Positions 16,340 through 24,839 of a stretch of DNA of 64,000 nt are shown piece by piece (position 1 is the first letter of the stretch; each line of letters starts with the position of its first letter). The notes under the pieces are model-generated. The model had not been told where the DNA came from. It made no database searches and saw nothing but the letters and a program-made list of their open reading frames with translations. A program made the translations under genes and the position numbers. Source of the stretch: Myxococcales bacterium (lineage in GTDB: Bacteria; Myxococcota_A; Polyangia; Polyangiales; Ga0077539); assembly GCA_016793325.1 (NCBI GenBank), contig JAEUKI010000075.1:124001-188000 (forward strand). Reading direction: 5' to 3'.

Positions 16340-17005
16340 ATGACCTATGACCAGAGGCCATTCCGCGGGGCCCGTGACGACCGCGGCGTGCAGACGAATG
16401 GAAACATCGACCCGAAGCTGCGCGATCTGCTCGGGTTCTTGAGGGACACGTGCCGCGAGGTTGCGGTTCGGATCGACCAGTACCTCGGCAGCGACCGGAT
16501 GGCGGCGCGCGGGTACGGTGACCGAAGTGACCGCAACGACCGCAACGAGCGCAACGACCGCAACGATCGTGGCTATTCGACCGGGCGCTACTCGGACGCG
16601 CCGCGCGCGCCGCGGGCGTCGGGCGGAGACTCTGCGGGCGTTCGCGACGGGCTCGAGAAGCTCCGCGAAGAAGCGCGTCGCGTGTCCGACGAAGCGCCGG
16701 ACATGGAGCCGGCGAAGCTGCGTCTGTTGATCGAGGCGATCACCGCAGAGACGCGCGGATTTCAGTCGCGCGCCGAGGACCCCGAGGATCAGGACCTCGC
16801 GGCCAAGATCCTTCGCACGCTCACGGCCGTCGTGAGCGAGCACCGCCCGGGCCATGTGTACGGCCTCGCGCGGCACCACACGGCCGAGTGGGGCGAGGTC
16901 GCGCGCCGCGCCCGCGAGGACATCGCGAGCGGCAACTTCCACCGCGCGCGCCCCGACGACGGCGCTCCCCGCGGGACGCGCGACGAAGACTCGGACATCG
17001 GCTGA
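16340..17005 (+). CDS. hypothetical protein with Asp-Arg-Asn repeat region
   Basis: 221 residues from the ATG at 16340, chosen because GAGAGGG lies 7-9 nt upstream (the GTG at 16331 is the alternative). An N-terminal helical part (GNIDPKLRDLLGFLRDTCREV) is followed by a low-complexity DRND/NERN stretch encoded by 9-bp tandem repeats, then a helical domain (GLEKLREEARRVSDEAPDMEPAKLRL) with many Glu and Arg. It is probably cytoplasmic and soluble, with no recognised family. It lies 99 bp downstream of the aldolase gene and converges with the HEAT-repeat gene at 17024. Confidence 0.7.
   Translation: MTYDQRPFRGARDDRGVQTNGNIDPKLRDLLGFLRDTCREVAVRIDQYLGSDRMAARGYGDRSDRNDRNERNDRNDRGYSTGRYSDAPRAPRASGGDSAGVRDGLEKLREEARRVSDEAPDMEPAKLRLLIEAITAETRGFQSRAEDPEDQDLAAKILRTLTAVVSEHRPGHVYGLARHHTAEWGEVARRAREDIASGNFHRARPDDGAPRGTRDEDSDIG
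16520..16570 (+). repeat. 9-bp tandem repeat coding for (D/E)-R-N
   Basis: Units GACCGAAGT, GACCGCAAC, GACCGCAAC, GAGCGCAAC, GACCGCAAC and a truncated GATCGT follow one another in frame inside the 16340 gene. Such an array can vary in copy number without breaking the frame. Confidence 0.85.
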
Positions 17006-17023
17006 AGCGCGCGCCGCGGGCGC

Positions 17024-18409
17024 TCAGGGGGAGCCGACCGCAGCGACGACCGATCGAAACGCGGCTTCTGGCGCCTCGTTGGTCGAGCACTGCTCGCAGT
17101 GGACGAGCGAGAGCACGCGCGCGGGCACCTTGGCTCGCGCGTACGCTTCGAGCTTGTGGTGCCCGTCGAGCACGACGCCGAGCGCGAAGCGATCGACAGC
17201 GTCGCCCTCGAATATGTCGTACGGGCGGTCCTCGACCCACGTGAGCGCGACGACCGCGGGGCGCGCTCCGGACTCGATTGCGCGTCGCCACTCCCCGACT
17301 CGCGCCTCGTCGAGCGCCGTCGGATCCTGCGACGGAACCAAGACGGCCCACTGATTCAACGCCGGCGTGTTCGACGGACGCGACTGGTAGTGGTGCACCT
17401 TGGCCCAGTAATTTTCGGGCGCGTCTTGCTCGCGACCGAGCTCGTCGTCGGGCGAGGCGCGGCGGGCGAGCCACGAGCGGTTCGGTTGCTCGACGCGCTC
17501 GAGCGCGATGTCCGAGAGCGCTGCGAGATAGTGGCCGCTGTCGAGCTCTCGAAGCAGCGGCCAGAGCGCGTCGATCGCGGCGCGATCCACGTGCTGCATC
17601 GACGCCACGGCGGAGCGGTATGTCTCGAGCGGCGCGCTGCTCGACGCGTCCTTCGGAAGGGCGCCGGTGCTCCGAAGGATGGTTCGGCATGTTCCGCAGC
17701 CGGAGCTGACTTCGTAGAGGGGCTTTCGGGCGACGAAGAGCGCGCGGCTCCAGCGTGGCCACGAGCCCGCGGTAAACGCTGTGTAGTCGATGAGCACGTT
17801 GCCTCGCGCGTGGTCGAGCGCGAACGTCGCCTCCCGGGGCGATCCCTGACGAAACGCGACGCACGCGGGCTCATCGAGCGCAGGGCGCTCCCACGCGGCG
17901 GCGACGGCGCGGGGCCAGTCGCTCGCGCTGCTCTCGCGGGTCGATCGCTCGATGAGCGGCCTCCTGCCCGTGAGCGCCACGAGCGCGTGGTGCAGCGCGA
18001 ACGCGCGTTTGGGGTTCTTCTCTGCGACGAGCGCGAGCAACGCGGGGACACATGAATCATCGCCCATGATTTCGAGCGACATCGCGTAGCCGTCTGCGGC
18101 GACGCCCTCGCTCTTGGCCAAGCGCGCGACGATCGCCGCTGTGTACTGCCTCTGGCCGAGCGTCGCGAGGACGAGGGCGGCCTTCCACTGCTTGTCGAGC
18201 TGGGCGGCGCAGGGCTCGACGAGGGCGAGGTCTCGGCATTTCAGCGCGCAGTCGAAGGCCGCGTCCGAGCGTGCGAGGTGCGGAATCAACACGCTCGCGT
18301 CCAGCGTCTCGTCCCGTCGCGCGATCTCGTAGAGGATTCGTTCGGCGTCTTTGGGAGCGGCCGCTCGCAACAGGCCGACGAGCTCTTCGGTCGTGCGCGC
18401 GTCGCTCAT
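17024..18409 (-). CDS. HEAT-like repeat protein with ParB-like DGHHK segment
   Basis: 461 residues from the ATG at 18409, whose ATGA overlaps the stop of the gene upstream (18406-19059). The first 150 residues are short alpha-helical repeats (VGLLRAAAPKDAERILYEIARR, CVPALLALVAEKNPKRAFALHHALVAL) of HEAT type. The middle has a Cys pair (SSGCGTCRTI), and the C-terminal 60 residues contain VVLDGHHKLEAYARAKVP, which closely resembles the DGHHR motif of the ParB/sulfiredoxin fold, plus a final LVHCEQCS. Sulfiredoxin/ParB-fold proteins bind nucleotides, and whether this one does is unknown. It is cotranscribed with another HEAT protein. Confidence 0.72.
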   Translation of the reverse strand: MSDARTTEELVGLLRAAAPKDAERILYEIARRDETLDASVLIPHLARSDAAFDCALKCRDLALVEPCAAQLDKQWKAALVLATLGQRQYTAAIVARLAKSEGVAADGYAMSLEIMGDDSCVPALLALVAEKNPKRAFALHHALVALTGRRPLIERSTRESSASDWPRAVAAAWERPALDEPACVAFRQGSPREATFALDHARGNVLIDYTAFTAGSWPRWSRALFVARKPLYEVSSGCGTCRTILRSTGALPKDASSSAPLETYRSAVASMQHVDRAAIDALWPLLRELDSGHYLAALSDIALERVEQPNRSWLARRASPDDELGREQDAPENYWAKVHHYQSRPSNTPALNQWAVLVPSQDPTALDEARVGEWRRAIESGARPAVVALTWVEDRPYDIFEGDAVDRFALGVVLDGHHKLEAYARAKVPARVLSLVHCEQCSTNEAPEAAFRSVVAAVGSP

Positions 18410-19059
18410 CGGACGCGGCGGACGCGCGTGCTCGGGGGAAGCGCCGTCGCGGCCGTTGGCAAGGGTCGGGCTCCGGTGGCGCTCGCGCGGACGGGCGCGA
18501 CCGACGCCATCGAGCGCAGCGCGGACGCGAGGGTGCTTCGTACGGCGACGTCGCGCTCGACGAGGGAGGCTCGCTCGAGCAGGGCGCGCGCTTCGGCGGT
18601 GTTCGCGCGGGAGATCGACCACGCAGCGGCTTCGCGGTGATCGCTGACGGGGCTCTGGAGAAGGCGCGCGGCGATCGCGAGGTCGCGGTACCCGATGCAC
18701 AGCCCGTCCAGCGCGGCGCGCAGCACGAGCGCGTGCGCGTTGGGGGCGCTCGCCAGTCGAACGAGGGCAGCACGCGCGTCGCTGTTCGGCGCGAACACCC
18801 GCAGCGCCGCCGCCGCGCGAGCGCGGACGAACTCGGGGCGCGCGCTGTCTTCGGCGAGGGCGAGCAGCGTGGGGATGCTCCGCTCGGTCCACGCGCGGAC
18901 GGTGCTCTCGTCCGCGGTGCGCTCGTAGCCCGAGAGGGTCGTCGCGATCTCGTCGGCGCTCGTGTCTGCCGCGGCCTGTGGCGCAGCCAGCGCCAGCGCG
19001 AGCGCGAGCGCGACAGGGGCGAGCCTCGAGACACCATGATTCAAGCGATCGGAGCGCAT
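18406..19059 (-). CDS. exported HEAT-repeat protein
   Basis: 217 residues from the ATG at 19059. An N-terminal signal peptide (LAPVALALALALAAPQAAADT) is followed by helical repeats of HEAT/PBS type: SIPTLLALAEDSARPEFVRARAAAALRV, DARAALVRLASAP, YRDLAIAARLLQSP and VAVRSTLASALRSM. A basic VRRVR tail ends the protein. HEAT repeats are protein-binding scaffolds, and the partner is unknown. It may be the periplasmic counterpart of the downstream, translationally coupled HEAT protein. A TACCCT hexamer (19070-19075, minus strand) lies 10 nt before the ATG and may be its -10 box. An upstream in-frame start at 19200 would destroy the signal peptide. Confidence 0.75.
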   Translation of the reverse strand: MRSDRLNHGVSRLAPVALALALALAAPQAAADTSADEIATTLSGYERTADESTVRAWTERSIPTLLALAEDSARPEFVRARAAAALRVFAPNSDARAALVRLASAPNAHALVLRAALDGLCIGYRDLAIAARLLQSPVSDHREAAAWSISRANTAEARALLERASLVERDVAVRSTLASALRSMASVAPVRASATGARPLPTAATALPPSTRVRRVR

Positions 19060-19069
19060 AGGAGCCGCT

Positions 19070-19075
19070 AGGGTA
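19070..19075 (-). promoter_or_regulatory. possible -10 hexamer (TACCCT) before the HEAT-protein start at 19059
   Basis: On the minus strand TACCCT ends 10 nt ahead of the ATG, without a recognisable ribosome-binding site between. Confidence 0.3.
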
Positions 19076-19294
19076 GCACCGAGGCGCGTTGTGCGCGCGG
19101 CCAGTGGGGACGGCGCTGGCGCCCTACCCAAGGACCTCACTGCGGTCGACGTCACACCGCGCACGAACTCGAGAGACGCGCTGCGCGTTGTAGGTGACAC
19201 AGTTGTTCAGTGCTGCGAACGCGGCAAGTCCACAGTCCGAAATCGATCGAGAACGACGCTGGTCACCGAACCCGCGAAGGAGCAACATCCGTCC

Positions 19295-19777
19295 ATGGCA
19301 CTCCATCCCTGCCCAAGTTGCGAGAGACACGTTCGGCACCAAGAGGCTCGGTGCCCGTTCTGCGGTGAGGCGCTGCCCGCGATGTCCGGCGAGGCCGTGT
19401 TCGCGCCGCGCATGAGCCGCGCGGCGATGGCCTTCAGCGCCGCGGTCGCGATCTCGGCGAGCGCGCTCGCTGGCTGCGAAAAACCACAGCCCTCGGTGTC
19501 TGTTCCGCAGACCCCGCAGGCGAATCCGACGCCCACGCCCGCACCTCCGCAGCCGAACCTCAACGACCCGAACGCGGTGGCCGCGATCTATGGCGCGCCG
19601 CCCGTTCCGTCGCAGCCCGACGCGGCGGCAGCACAACCGCAGACGCAGCCGGGGCCGCAAGATCCGGGGGCCGCGGCCGCGCGCTACGGCGCTCCGCCTC
19701 GCATCGACAACTCAGCGCTCGGGACCACGCGCTACGGCGCGCCTCCCTCGTTCGAAGAGTTCGACGGTTGGGTCTGA
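19295..19777 (+). CDS. zinc-ribbon protein with lipobox-like segment and YGAPP repeats (paralog 1)
   Basis: 160 residues. The N-terminus is a zinc ribbon (CPSC at 6-9, CPFC near 26), then a hydrophobic segment AFSAAVAISASALAGC that ends in a lipobox-like L-A-G-C near residue 60, then a Pro/Gln/Ala-rich tail carrying IYGAPP, RYGAPP and RYGAPP. The protein downstream has the same plan and begins with almost the same 12 residues. A zinc ribbon in front of a lipoprotein signal is unusual: either the ribbon stays inside as part of a long N-region, or the helix is a plain membrane anchor. AAGGAG lies 13 nt upstream of the ATG. Function unknown. Confidence 0.75.
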   Translation: MALHPCPSCERHVRHQEARCPFCGEALPAMSGEAVFAPRMSRAAMAFSAAVAISASALAGCEKPQPSVSVPQTPQANPTPTPAPPQPNLNDPNAVAAIYGAPPVPSQPDAAAAQPQTQPGPQDPGAAAARYGAPPRIDNSALGTTRYGAPPSFEEFDGWV

Positions 19778-19795
19778 AGCACCGTCGATGATTGA

Positions 19796-19808
19796 CACAC
19801 GAATTCGA
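19796..19808 (-). repeat. copy of the 13-bp word (TCGAATTCGTGTG on minus)
   Basis: The only copy seen in non-coding DNA, between the two zinc-ribbon paralogs. It cannot be explained by protein sequence. Confidence 0.6.
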
Positions 19809-19831
19809 AGCACACCGAGGAGAGTTTCCTG

Positions 19832-20296
19832 ATGGCACTTCATCCCTGCCCGAGCTGCGGTCGGCACGTCCGTCACGAAGAGCCGCGCTGCCCTTTTTGT
19901 GCCAGCGCGCTCCCTGAAATGTCCTCGGTGACGCCGCCGGTCCTGCGCGTGACGCGCGCGGCGATGTGGCTCGGCGCGACCCTCGCGGTCTCGGCGTGCG
20001 AGCAGTCGCAGCCGGCGCAACAGCTGCCGACGAGCCAAGTTCCCAGCGCTGTGCCGAACAACGCGCAGCCACAGCTGCTGCCCACGCAGACCACGCAGAC
20101 GGTTCAACCGCAGATGCCGCTGCAAGGGCAGACCATCGCGCCGCAGCAGCCGTCGCCGCAGGAGCAGATGCTGCAGCAACCGCAGCCGAACGCTGTCCCT
20201 GCGTACGGCGCCGCGCCGCCCATCGGGCCTGCGGACCCGGGATCGCACGCGCGTCGCTACGGAGCGCCCGCGTTCGTTCCTTGGGACGAGGCCTGA
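19832..20296 (+). CDS. zinc-ribbon protein with lipobox-like segment (paralog 2)
   Basis: 154 residues, a tandem paralog of the preceding gene. MALHPCPSCGRHVRH and PRCPFCASALPEM form the zinc ribbon, AAMWLGATLAVSAC the membrane or signal segment with a V-S-A-C end, and the rest is Gln/Pro/Thr-rich (QLPTSQVPSAV, QPQMPLQGQT) and probably disordered. Near the C-terminus are AYGAAPP and RYGAPAF, matching the YGAPP element of the first copy. GAGGAGAG, 8 nt before the ATG, is one of the better ribosome sites in the window. The last 40 bp overlap tail-to-tail with the minus-strand gene ending at 20257. Confidence 0.75.
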   Translation: MALHPCPSCGRHVRHEEPRCPFCASALPEMSSVTPPVLRVTRAAMWLGATLAVSACEQSQPAQQLPTSQVPSAVPNNAQPQLLPTQTTQTVQPQMPLQGQTIAPQQPSPQEQMLQQPQPNAVPAYGAAPPIGPADPGSHARRYGAPAFVPWDEA

Positions 20297-21417
20297 ACGA
20301 CACCGGGGGTGACTTGGGGCTCGATGCGGCGGAGCTCGCCCCACCACGCCCAGCCGAATCGCCCGGGGTACAGCCGCGCGCGGCAGAGCGTTCGCTCTGC
20401 GTAGAGGGCGGCGGCGTCGGTGGACATCGTGATGTCCAGCTCGGGCGCTTCGCCGTGCGTGGCGACGAGCCGCACGCGCAGCGAGGGCGAGCCCTTGCTC
20501 GGGCGAACGATGGTCGCGCGCTCGACGCGGAGCTCGCGCGCTTCGCCAGCGCTGTTGTCGAGTCGAACGTTGAGCGCCGGGAGCGCGATGCCGCCGAAGA
20601 TCGTCCCGCAAATGATCAGCGGAGCCGCGATTTCGCCAGCGGCTCGAAGCGAGTCCGCTCGTCCGCGCACGGCCCGCGCGGCGACCGCAGAGACGACGAC
20701 CGCCACGAGCGCGCCGAGCGCAAACCCCACGATCGACGGCTCGAGCCGCGCGACCTTCGCCGAGTCGGGGAGCAAAATCCATCCGCCGACGGCCATCGCG
20801 ACGACCGCGAGCGCGACGGGCGCCCGGTGCGCGCGTCGCGGCTTGGCCACAGCGACGGCTTGGTCGTACGGGAGCGCGTCGACGAGCGCGCGCAACGCGC
20901 GGCAGTGCGCCTCGATCGCCGCGGACGTCACTTCGCGTTCGTCCGTCGAGTCGACGATCACCCGCGCAACGGCGTTGCCCTCGTAGAGCACCAAGGGCCC
21001 TTTCGCGAGCACGGCGCGCGCGTACGGGAGTGTTTTGTCGTTGAGCACGGCGCGGACATCCGCGGCGGGCGCGGCGGACTCGATGTAGTACGCCTCGTCG
21101 AAGGCCTCGTCGCCGATCTGGACTTCGCGGTTGATTCCTAGGGATTTTCCCAGGACATCCGCGGACCCTTCTTCGCGCACGACGATGGCGCTCAGCGTGC
21201 TCGGCGCGCCCGTGCGGCTGTTGGTCGTCGGGTAGCTGAGCGACAGTCCCGCTCGCAAGTAGCGCTCTTCGTGAACGAGCCGCACCTCGAACGTGCGTTG
21301 ATCGACGACGATCGTCGCGTAGTTGCCGCGAAGCGTCGCAGACAGTGCCTTCAGCGCCGCGACGATGGCTTCGGAAAACAGCGGTCCGTCGCTGGTCGAA
21401 TCGGTCGAGCGCGTCAT
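20257..21417 (-). CDS. unknown membrane protein
   Basis: 386 residues. The N-terminal 190 residues look soluble (IVAALKALSATLRGNYATIVVD, VRLVHEERYL, AYYIESAAPAADV). Three hydrophobic segments follow, near residues 198-215 (APVALAVVAMAVGGWILL), 228-248 (SIVGFALGALVAVVVSAVAA) and 262-278 (IAAPLIICGTIFGGIAL), then a soluble beta-rich tail (RVRLVATHGEAPELDITMS). I recognise no family. Its stop lies inside the end of the convergent zinc-ribbon gene. It is transcribed toward that gene and has the beta-propeller gene at 21455-22291 directly upstream on the same strand with only 37 bp between, so the two may be one operon. Confidence 0.7.
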   Translation of the reverse strand: MTRSTDSTSDGPLFSEAIVAALKALSATLRGNYATIVVDQRTFEVRLVHEERYLRAGLSLSYPTTNSRTGAPSTLSAIVVREEGSADVLGKSLGINREVQIGDEAFDEAYYIESAAPAADVRAVLNDKTLPYARAVLAKGPLVLYEGNAVARVIVDSTDEREVTSAAIEAHCRALRALVDALPYDQAVAVAKPRRAHRAPVALAVVAMAVGGWILLPDSAKVARLEPSIVGFALGALVAVVVSAVAARAVRGRADSLRAAGEIAAPLIICGTIFGGIALPALNVRLDNSAGEARELRVERATIVRPSKGSPSLRVRLVATHGEAPELDITMSTDAAALYAERTLCRARLYPGRFGWAWWGELRRIEPQVTPGVVQASSQGTNAGAP

Positions 21418-21454
21418 CGGGTGCGGTCGCGCATCGTATCACGCGCGTTGTCGC

Positions 21455-22291
21455 TCAGAGCCGCGGGTGCTCGACCAAGCTGAGGCCGCCATCTTGCGCC
21501 CACGCGGCGTGCGTGGCGTTGCACGCGAAGCCGAGCGGCGCGGCGGTGATCTTGATCTTCGTCGAGGCGATCTCTTTTCCGTTGGCGTCGAGGTACGAGA
21601 TGCTCTTTTTTCCCATACGAACGAGCGCGATGACGTTGGTGCCCGGCACGCGCGCGACGCTCTCGTGCTCGGCTCTGAGCGCCCAGCGAAGCTCTCCCTC
21701 GTACGAGACGAAGCTCAGGTTCGCGCTGTCTTCGTAGAGGACGGCGTCGTCGAAGGCGACGCAGCGGCCCGACAGGACCTTGCTCTTTTTCAACGGGAGC
21801 TCTCTCGACGCCGCGCCCGAGAGCGGAACCAGCGCCACGACCGCGCTGTCGTTGAACGCGAGGATCTCGGGAGCCTTCCTCGAAAAGCACAGCCCTGGCG
21901 CGGTCCATTGCTCCGGCGCGCGCAGCACGGACGCTCGGTTTCCGTCGAGGTCGAAGATGCGAATCTCGTTGGTCTCGTAGCAAGCGACCGCGAATCGCTC
22001 GCCGTCGTGGCTGAACGTTCCCGAGTCGGTGTCTTCGAGCGCGACCGCGCGGTGGGTCTTCGTCGCGAGGTCGATCAAGTCGAACCCATCCTCGCGGACG
22101 TTCGCCACGAACGGTCGGGTCGGGTGGGCGACGAGGGTTCCTGCCTCGATTTGCAGGTCGAACCACTCGGTGTTGCTGGTGAAGATGCGGGTGTCGGCGA
22201 CCATGTATCGACCGGTCGCGTCGAACACGATGGAGTTCGCGCGATCCCCTTCGAAGGGGATCGTTCCGCTGGTGAACGACGTGTGAGCCAT
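21455..22291 (-). CDS. WD40-like beta-propeller protein
   Basis: 278 residues from the ATG at 22291 (upstream in-frame starts add a non-conserved leader). Blade-like repeats are visible: SIVFDATGRYMVADTR, FVANVREDGFDLIDLATK, GTFSHDGERFAVACYETNEIRIFDLDG, PEILAFNDSAVVALVPL and NVIALVRMGKKSISYLDANGK. There is no signal peptide, so it is probably cytoplasmic. Such proteins act as scaffolds, and no catalytic motif is visible. It is divergent from ruvC, with a 128-bp intergenic region that contains TACACC 10 nt before the ruvC ATG. Confidence 0.75.
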   Translation of the reverse strand: MAHTSFTSGTIPFEGDRANSIVFDATGRYMVADTRIFTSNTEWFDLQIEAGTLVAHPTRPFVANVREDGFDLIDLATKTHRAVALEDTDSGTFSHDGERFAVACYETNEIRIFDLDGNRASVLRAPEQWTAPGLCFSRKAPEILAFNDSAVVALVPLSGAASRELPLKKSKVLSGRCVAFDDAVLYEDSANLSFVSYEGELRWALRAEHESVARVPGTNVIALVRMGKKSISYLDANGKEIASTKIKITAAPLGFACNATHAAWAQDGGLSLVEHPRL

Positions 22292-22403
22292 TGGATGAGT
22301 GCCGGGTGTGTGGTGGCTCGTTTGGCGTCCTGGCACGCAAAGCGACGAGCGCGCTGAGTTTGGTGACGAGCGGTAGAGGTTGAGCCTCGACGACGATCGT
22401 TGC

Positions 22404-22409
22404 TACACC
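22404..22409 (+). promoter_or_regulatory. possible -10 hexamer (TACACC) of the ruvC-NOX operon
   Basis: It sits in GTTGCTACACCGTC, 10 nt before the ATG at 22420. The four downstream genes overlap each other, so this could be the operon promoter. Confidence 0.3.
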
Positions 22410-22419
22410 GTCATTGGCG

Positions 22420-23031
22420 ATGGCGAAGAGCGACGTGGTCCTCGGGATCGACCCTGGCACACATCACTGTGGCTACGGTCTCGTCGCGCGCCGTGGAACG
22501 CGCTTCGTCCACATCGCCCACGGCGTGATTCACGCCGCGACCAAGGACCCTCTCTGGGCGCGACTGCGCACGGTCGCTGACGGCGTAAAGGCCGTCGTCG
22601 AGGCGCACGCGCCCGCGAGCGTCGGGATCGAACAGGCGTTCGTGCACATGGACCCCAAGGCTGCTCTCTTCATCGGTCACGCGCGCGGCGCGGTGATGGT
22701 CGAGTGCGTTCGCGCGGGCGTAGACGTCGCCGAGTACGCGCCCACGGTGGTCAAGCGCGCGGTCGTGGGCACCGGGCGCGCGGACAAAGAGCAGGTCAAC
22801 GCCATGATCCGCGTGCTCTTGGGCCTCGCAGAAGCGCCGCCGCTCGACGCGAGCGACGCGCTGGCGATCGCGATCTGCCACGCGAGCGCGAGCGCGTTCG
22901 ACGCGCAGCTCGCGCAAGCTGGAGCCGCGAAGAAGAGCCCGCTGGCGTCGCTTCCGCTGGCGCCTCCTGCAAAAAACGAAGCGACGGCGCTGTGGATGGC
23001 GGCATCGAAGCGCTCGAGGAGCAAGCGATGA
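22420..23031 (+). CDS. ruvC: RuvC Holliday-junction resolvase
   Basis: 203 residues. The RNase H-like active site is complete: Asp11 (LGIDPGTHHCGYG), Glu71 (VGIEQAFV) and the pair Asp143/Asp146 (LDASDALAIAICHA), matching E. coli D7, E66, D138 and D141. RuvC cuts four-way junctions as a dimer after RuvAB branch migration. ruvA and ruvB are not in the window, and the gene heads an operon of unrelated exported proteins, an uncommon setting. About 45 residues beyond the catalytic core form a basic, Ala-rich tail ending SKRSRSKR. The ATG at 22420 is preferred to TTG at 22414. Its TGA overlaps the next ATG. Confidence 0.93.
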   Translation: MAKSDVVLGIDPGTHHCGYGLVARRGTRFVHIAHGVIHAATKDPLWARLRTVADGVKAVVEAHAPASVGIEQAFVHMDPKAALFIGHARGAVMVECVRAGVDVAEYAPTVVKRAVVGTGRADKEQVNAMIRVLLGLAEAPPLDASDALAIAICHASASAFDAQLAQAGAAKKSPLASLPLAPPAKNEATALWMAASKRSRSKR

Positions 23032-24839
23032 CCAAGGGATCGACGCGCGCGCAGAGGACTGCGATGAAGCAACGACGAGCGACGAGCTGGGCGTCGGTTC
23101 TGGCGAGCGTCGCGCTCGGGAGCGCGGGGTGCAGCAATCCGCCCACACAATCAAATGACGCTGCAAGTGACGCGCTGGATGTCGCTGACACGGCGCTCGA
23201 CACGCAGGCCGAGGCCGCGCAGGACGCGGGGGTCGACGACGTCGCGTCGGACGTCCCTGCCTCGACGATGAACATCACCGTCGCGCCGGTGACCAACCCT
23301 CGGATGATCGAAGAGGGGGTGGTGCGCGAGGTGGTGCGCGTGGCGGTTCCTGCGCCGCCGGCGAACATGGCGATGGGCCGCGCGGCGATCGCGACGCCGA
23401 GCGAGCTCAATTTCGTGCAGGTGTTGCAGTACCGATCGTCGATGGCGCCCGCGGGCGGGCCGCGGGCGGTGATCGTGGCCGTTCCGGGGTTCTTGGGGGG
23501 CGCGGGCTCGTTCGATGGACTCGCGCGCGCGCTGGTCAAACGCTCGGTGACCGAGGGTCAGCCCGTCGAAGTGTGGGCCGTCGATCGCCGGTCGAACTTG
23601 CTCGAAGACCTCCGTGGCATGGACGCGGCCGACGCGATGAACGACCCCGAGATCGCCCGCGCGTACTACATCTCGCGCTCGGTCACGGTGAACGGGCAGC
23701 GCTTCGCGGGCTATCTCGCGCCCGCCGCCGAGTCCATCGCGTACATGTCCGAGTGGGGCCTCCCGACGCTGGTCAACGACCTTCGCGCGGTGATCGAGCG
23801 CGCGGGCATGGGGCGCTCGCGCGTCGTGCTCGCGGGGCACTCGCTCGGCGCGAGCATCGCCGAGGCGTACGCGGCGTGGCGCTTCAGCGACGATGTGCGC
23901 GGGTACGACACGATCGCGGGGCTCGCGCTCATCGACGGCGTCGCCGGCGGGGCGAGCGTCACCGAGCAGCAGTACTACATGGGCGGAGCGCCCGCGCCCG
24001 GCGGACTCGGAGCCTCGCAGGGGATCACCGCGCTTCGCGCGCAAGGGCCGTACTATTTCGCGCTCCCGCTGCTCGGCGTGCAGGCCGTCGTCATCGCGGA
24101 GATCGTCGCGCGAAGAGCGCTCGCTGCGCCGGACGCCGTCGTGACCGACACGCGCCGCGACGAGCTGTTTCGGACGTTGCTCAACCTGGACCGCGTTCCG
24201 CCGTTGACCAACGCGGCGGCGTTCGGGTTCGCGTTCGACGGAGACTCGTGTTCGCTCTCGTTCGCCGCGATGAACGTGGGGACGCCCATCGGCCCCACGC
24301 GACGAACGGCGAGCGTGCTCGGGCCGATGATCACGGTCCCGTCGGACACGATGATGACCTATCGATGGACCGACGCGCCGATGAGCGCGCCCGCCGAGCC
24401 GACGCCGCTTCGGTCCGCGGCGCTCGGGTGGGCTGCGACGCCGACCAACTTCGCCGAGTGGTACTTTCCGTCGCGGCTTCCGCTCGACGTCTCGGCGCTC
24501 GGGGACATGCGCATCGCCGAGACCTCCTTCGCGTTTCGCGAGGGAATTCGCGCGACGTTGGGCGGCCAAGTCGACGTCCCGGTCCTCGCGATCGGCACGG
24601 GGCTCGTCACCGATCGCGCGCGCTTCGACGCGATGGTCCCGCGGTTGTCCGCGATGGTGGGCGCGGGTCGTCCGAGCGCTGGCGCGCTTCGCACAGACGC
24701 GCGTGGATTTCGTGTGCTCATGCTCCCCTCGCAGACGCACATCGACCCGATCATGGCGCCCGAGTCCACGACGCCCGGCAACCCCGTTCCCCGCGCGCTC
24801 TTCGAGTTCGCGCGAGACAACACGCCTCCGCGGACGTGA
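23028..24839 (+). CDS. alpha/beta-hydrolase (lipase/esterase-like) lipoprotein
   Basis: 603 residues from the ATG overlapping ruvC (the ATG at 23064 would give a tighter signal peptide). A signal with lipobox GSAGC is followed by an Asp/Ala linker (AASDALDVADTALDTQAEAAQDAG). The catalytic domain has VIVAVPGFLGGAGSFDGLARAL (oxyanion region), VWAVDRRSN, the nucleophile elbow VVLAGHSLGASIAEAYA with the GHSLG serine, and a late QTHIDPI that can supply the histidine. It should hydrolyse esters at the cell surface. The family is long compared with ordinary lipases because of a large insert between the elbow and the histidine. Confidence 0.82.
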   Translation: MTKGSTRAQRTAMKQRRATSWASVLASVALGSAGCSNPPTQSNDAASDALDVADTALDTQAEAAQDAGVDDVASDVPASTMNITVAPVTNPRMIEEGVVREVVRVAVPAPPANMAMGRAAIATPSELNFVQVLQYRSSMAPAGGPRAVIVAVPGFLGGAGSFDGLARALVKRSVTEGQPVEVWAVDRRSNLLEDLRGMDAADAMNDPEIARAYYISRSVTVNGQRFAGYLAPAAESIAYMSEWGLPTLVNDLRAVIERAGMGRSRVVLAGHSLGASIAEAYAAWRFSDDVRGYDTIAGLALIDGVAGGASVTEQQYYMGGAPAPGGLGASQGITALRAQGPYYFALPLLGVQAVVIAEIVARRALAAPDAVVTDTRRDELFRTLLNLDRVPPLTNAAAFGFAFDGDSCSLSFAAMNVGTPIGPTRRTASVLGPMITVPSDTMMTYRWTDAPMSAPAEPTPLRSAALGWAATPTNFAEWYFPSRLPLDVSALGDMRIAETSFAFREGIRATLGGQVDVPVLAIGTGLVTDRARFDAMVPRLSAMVGAGRPSAGALRTDARGFRVLMLPSQTHIDPIMAPESTTPGNPVPRALFEFARDNTPPRT

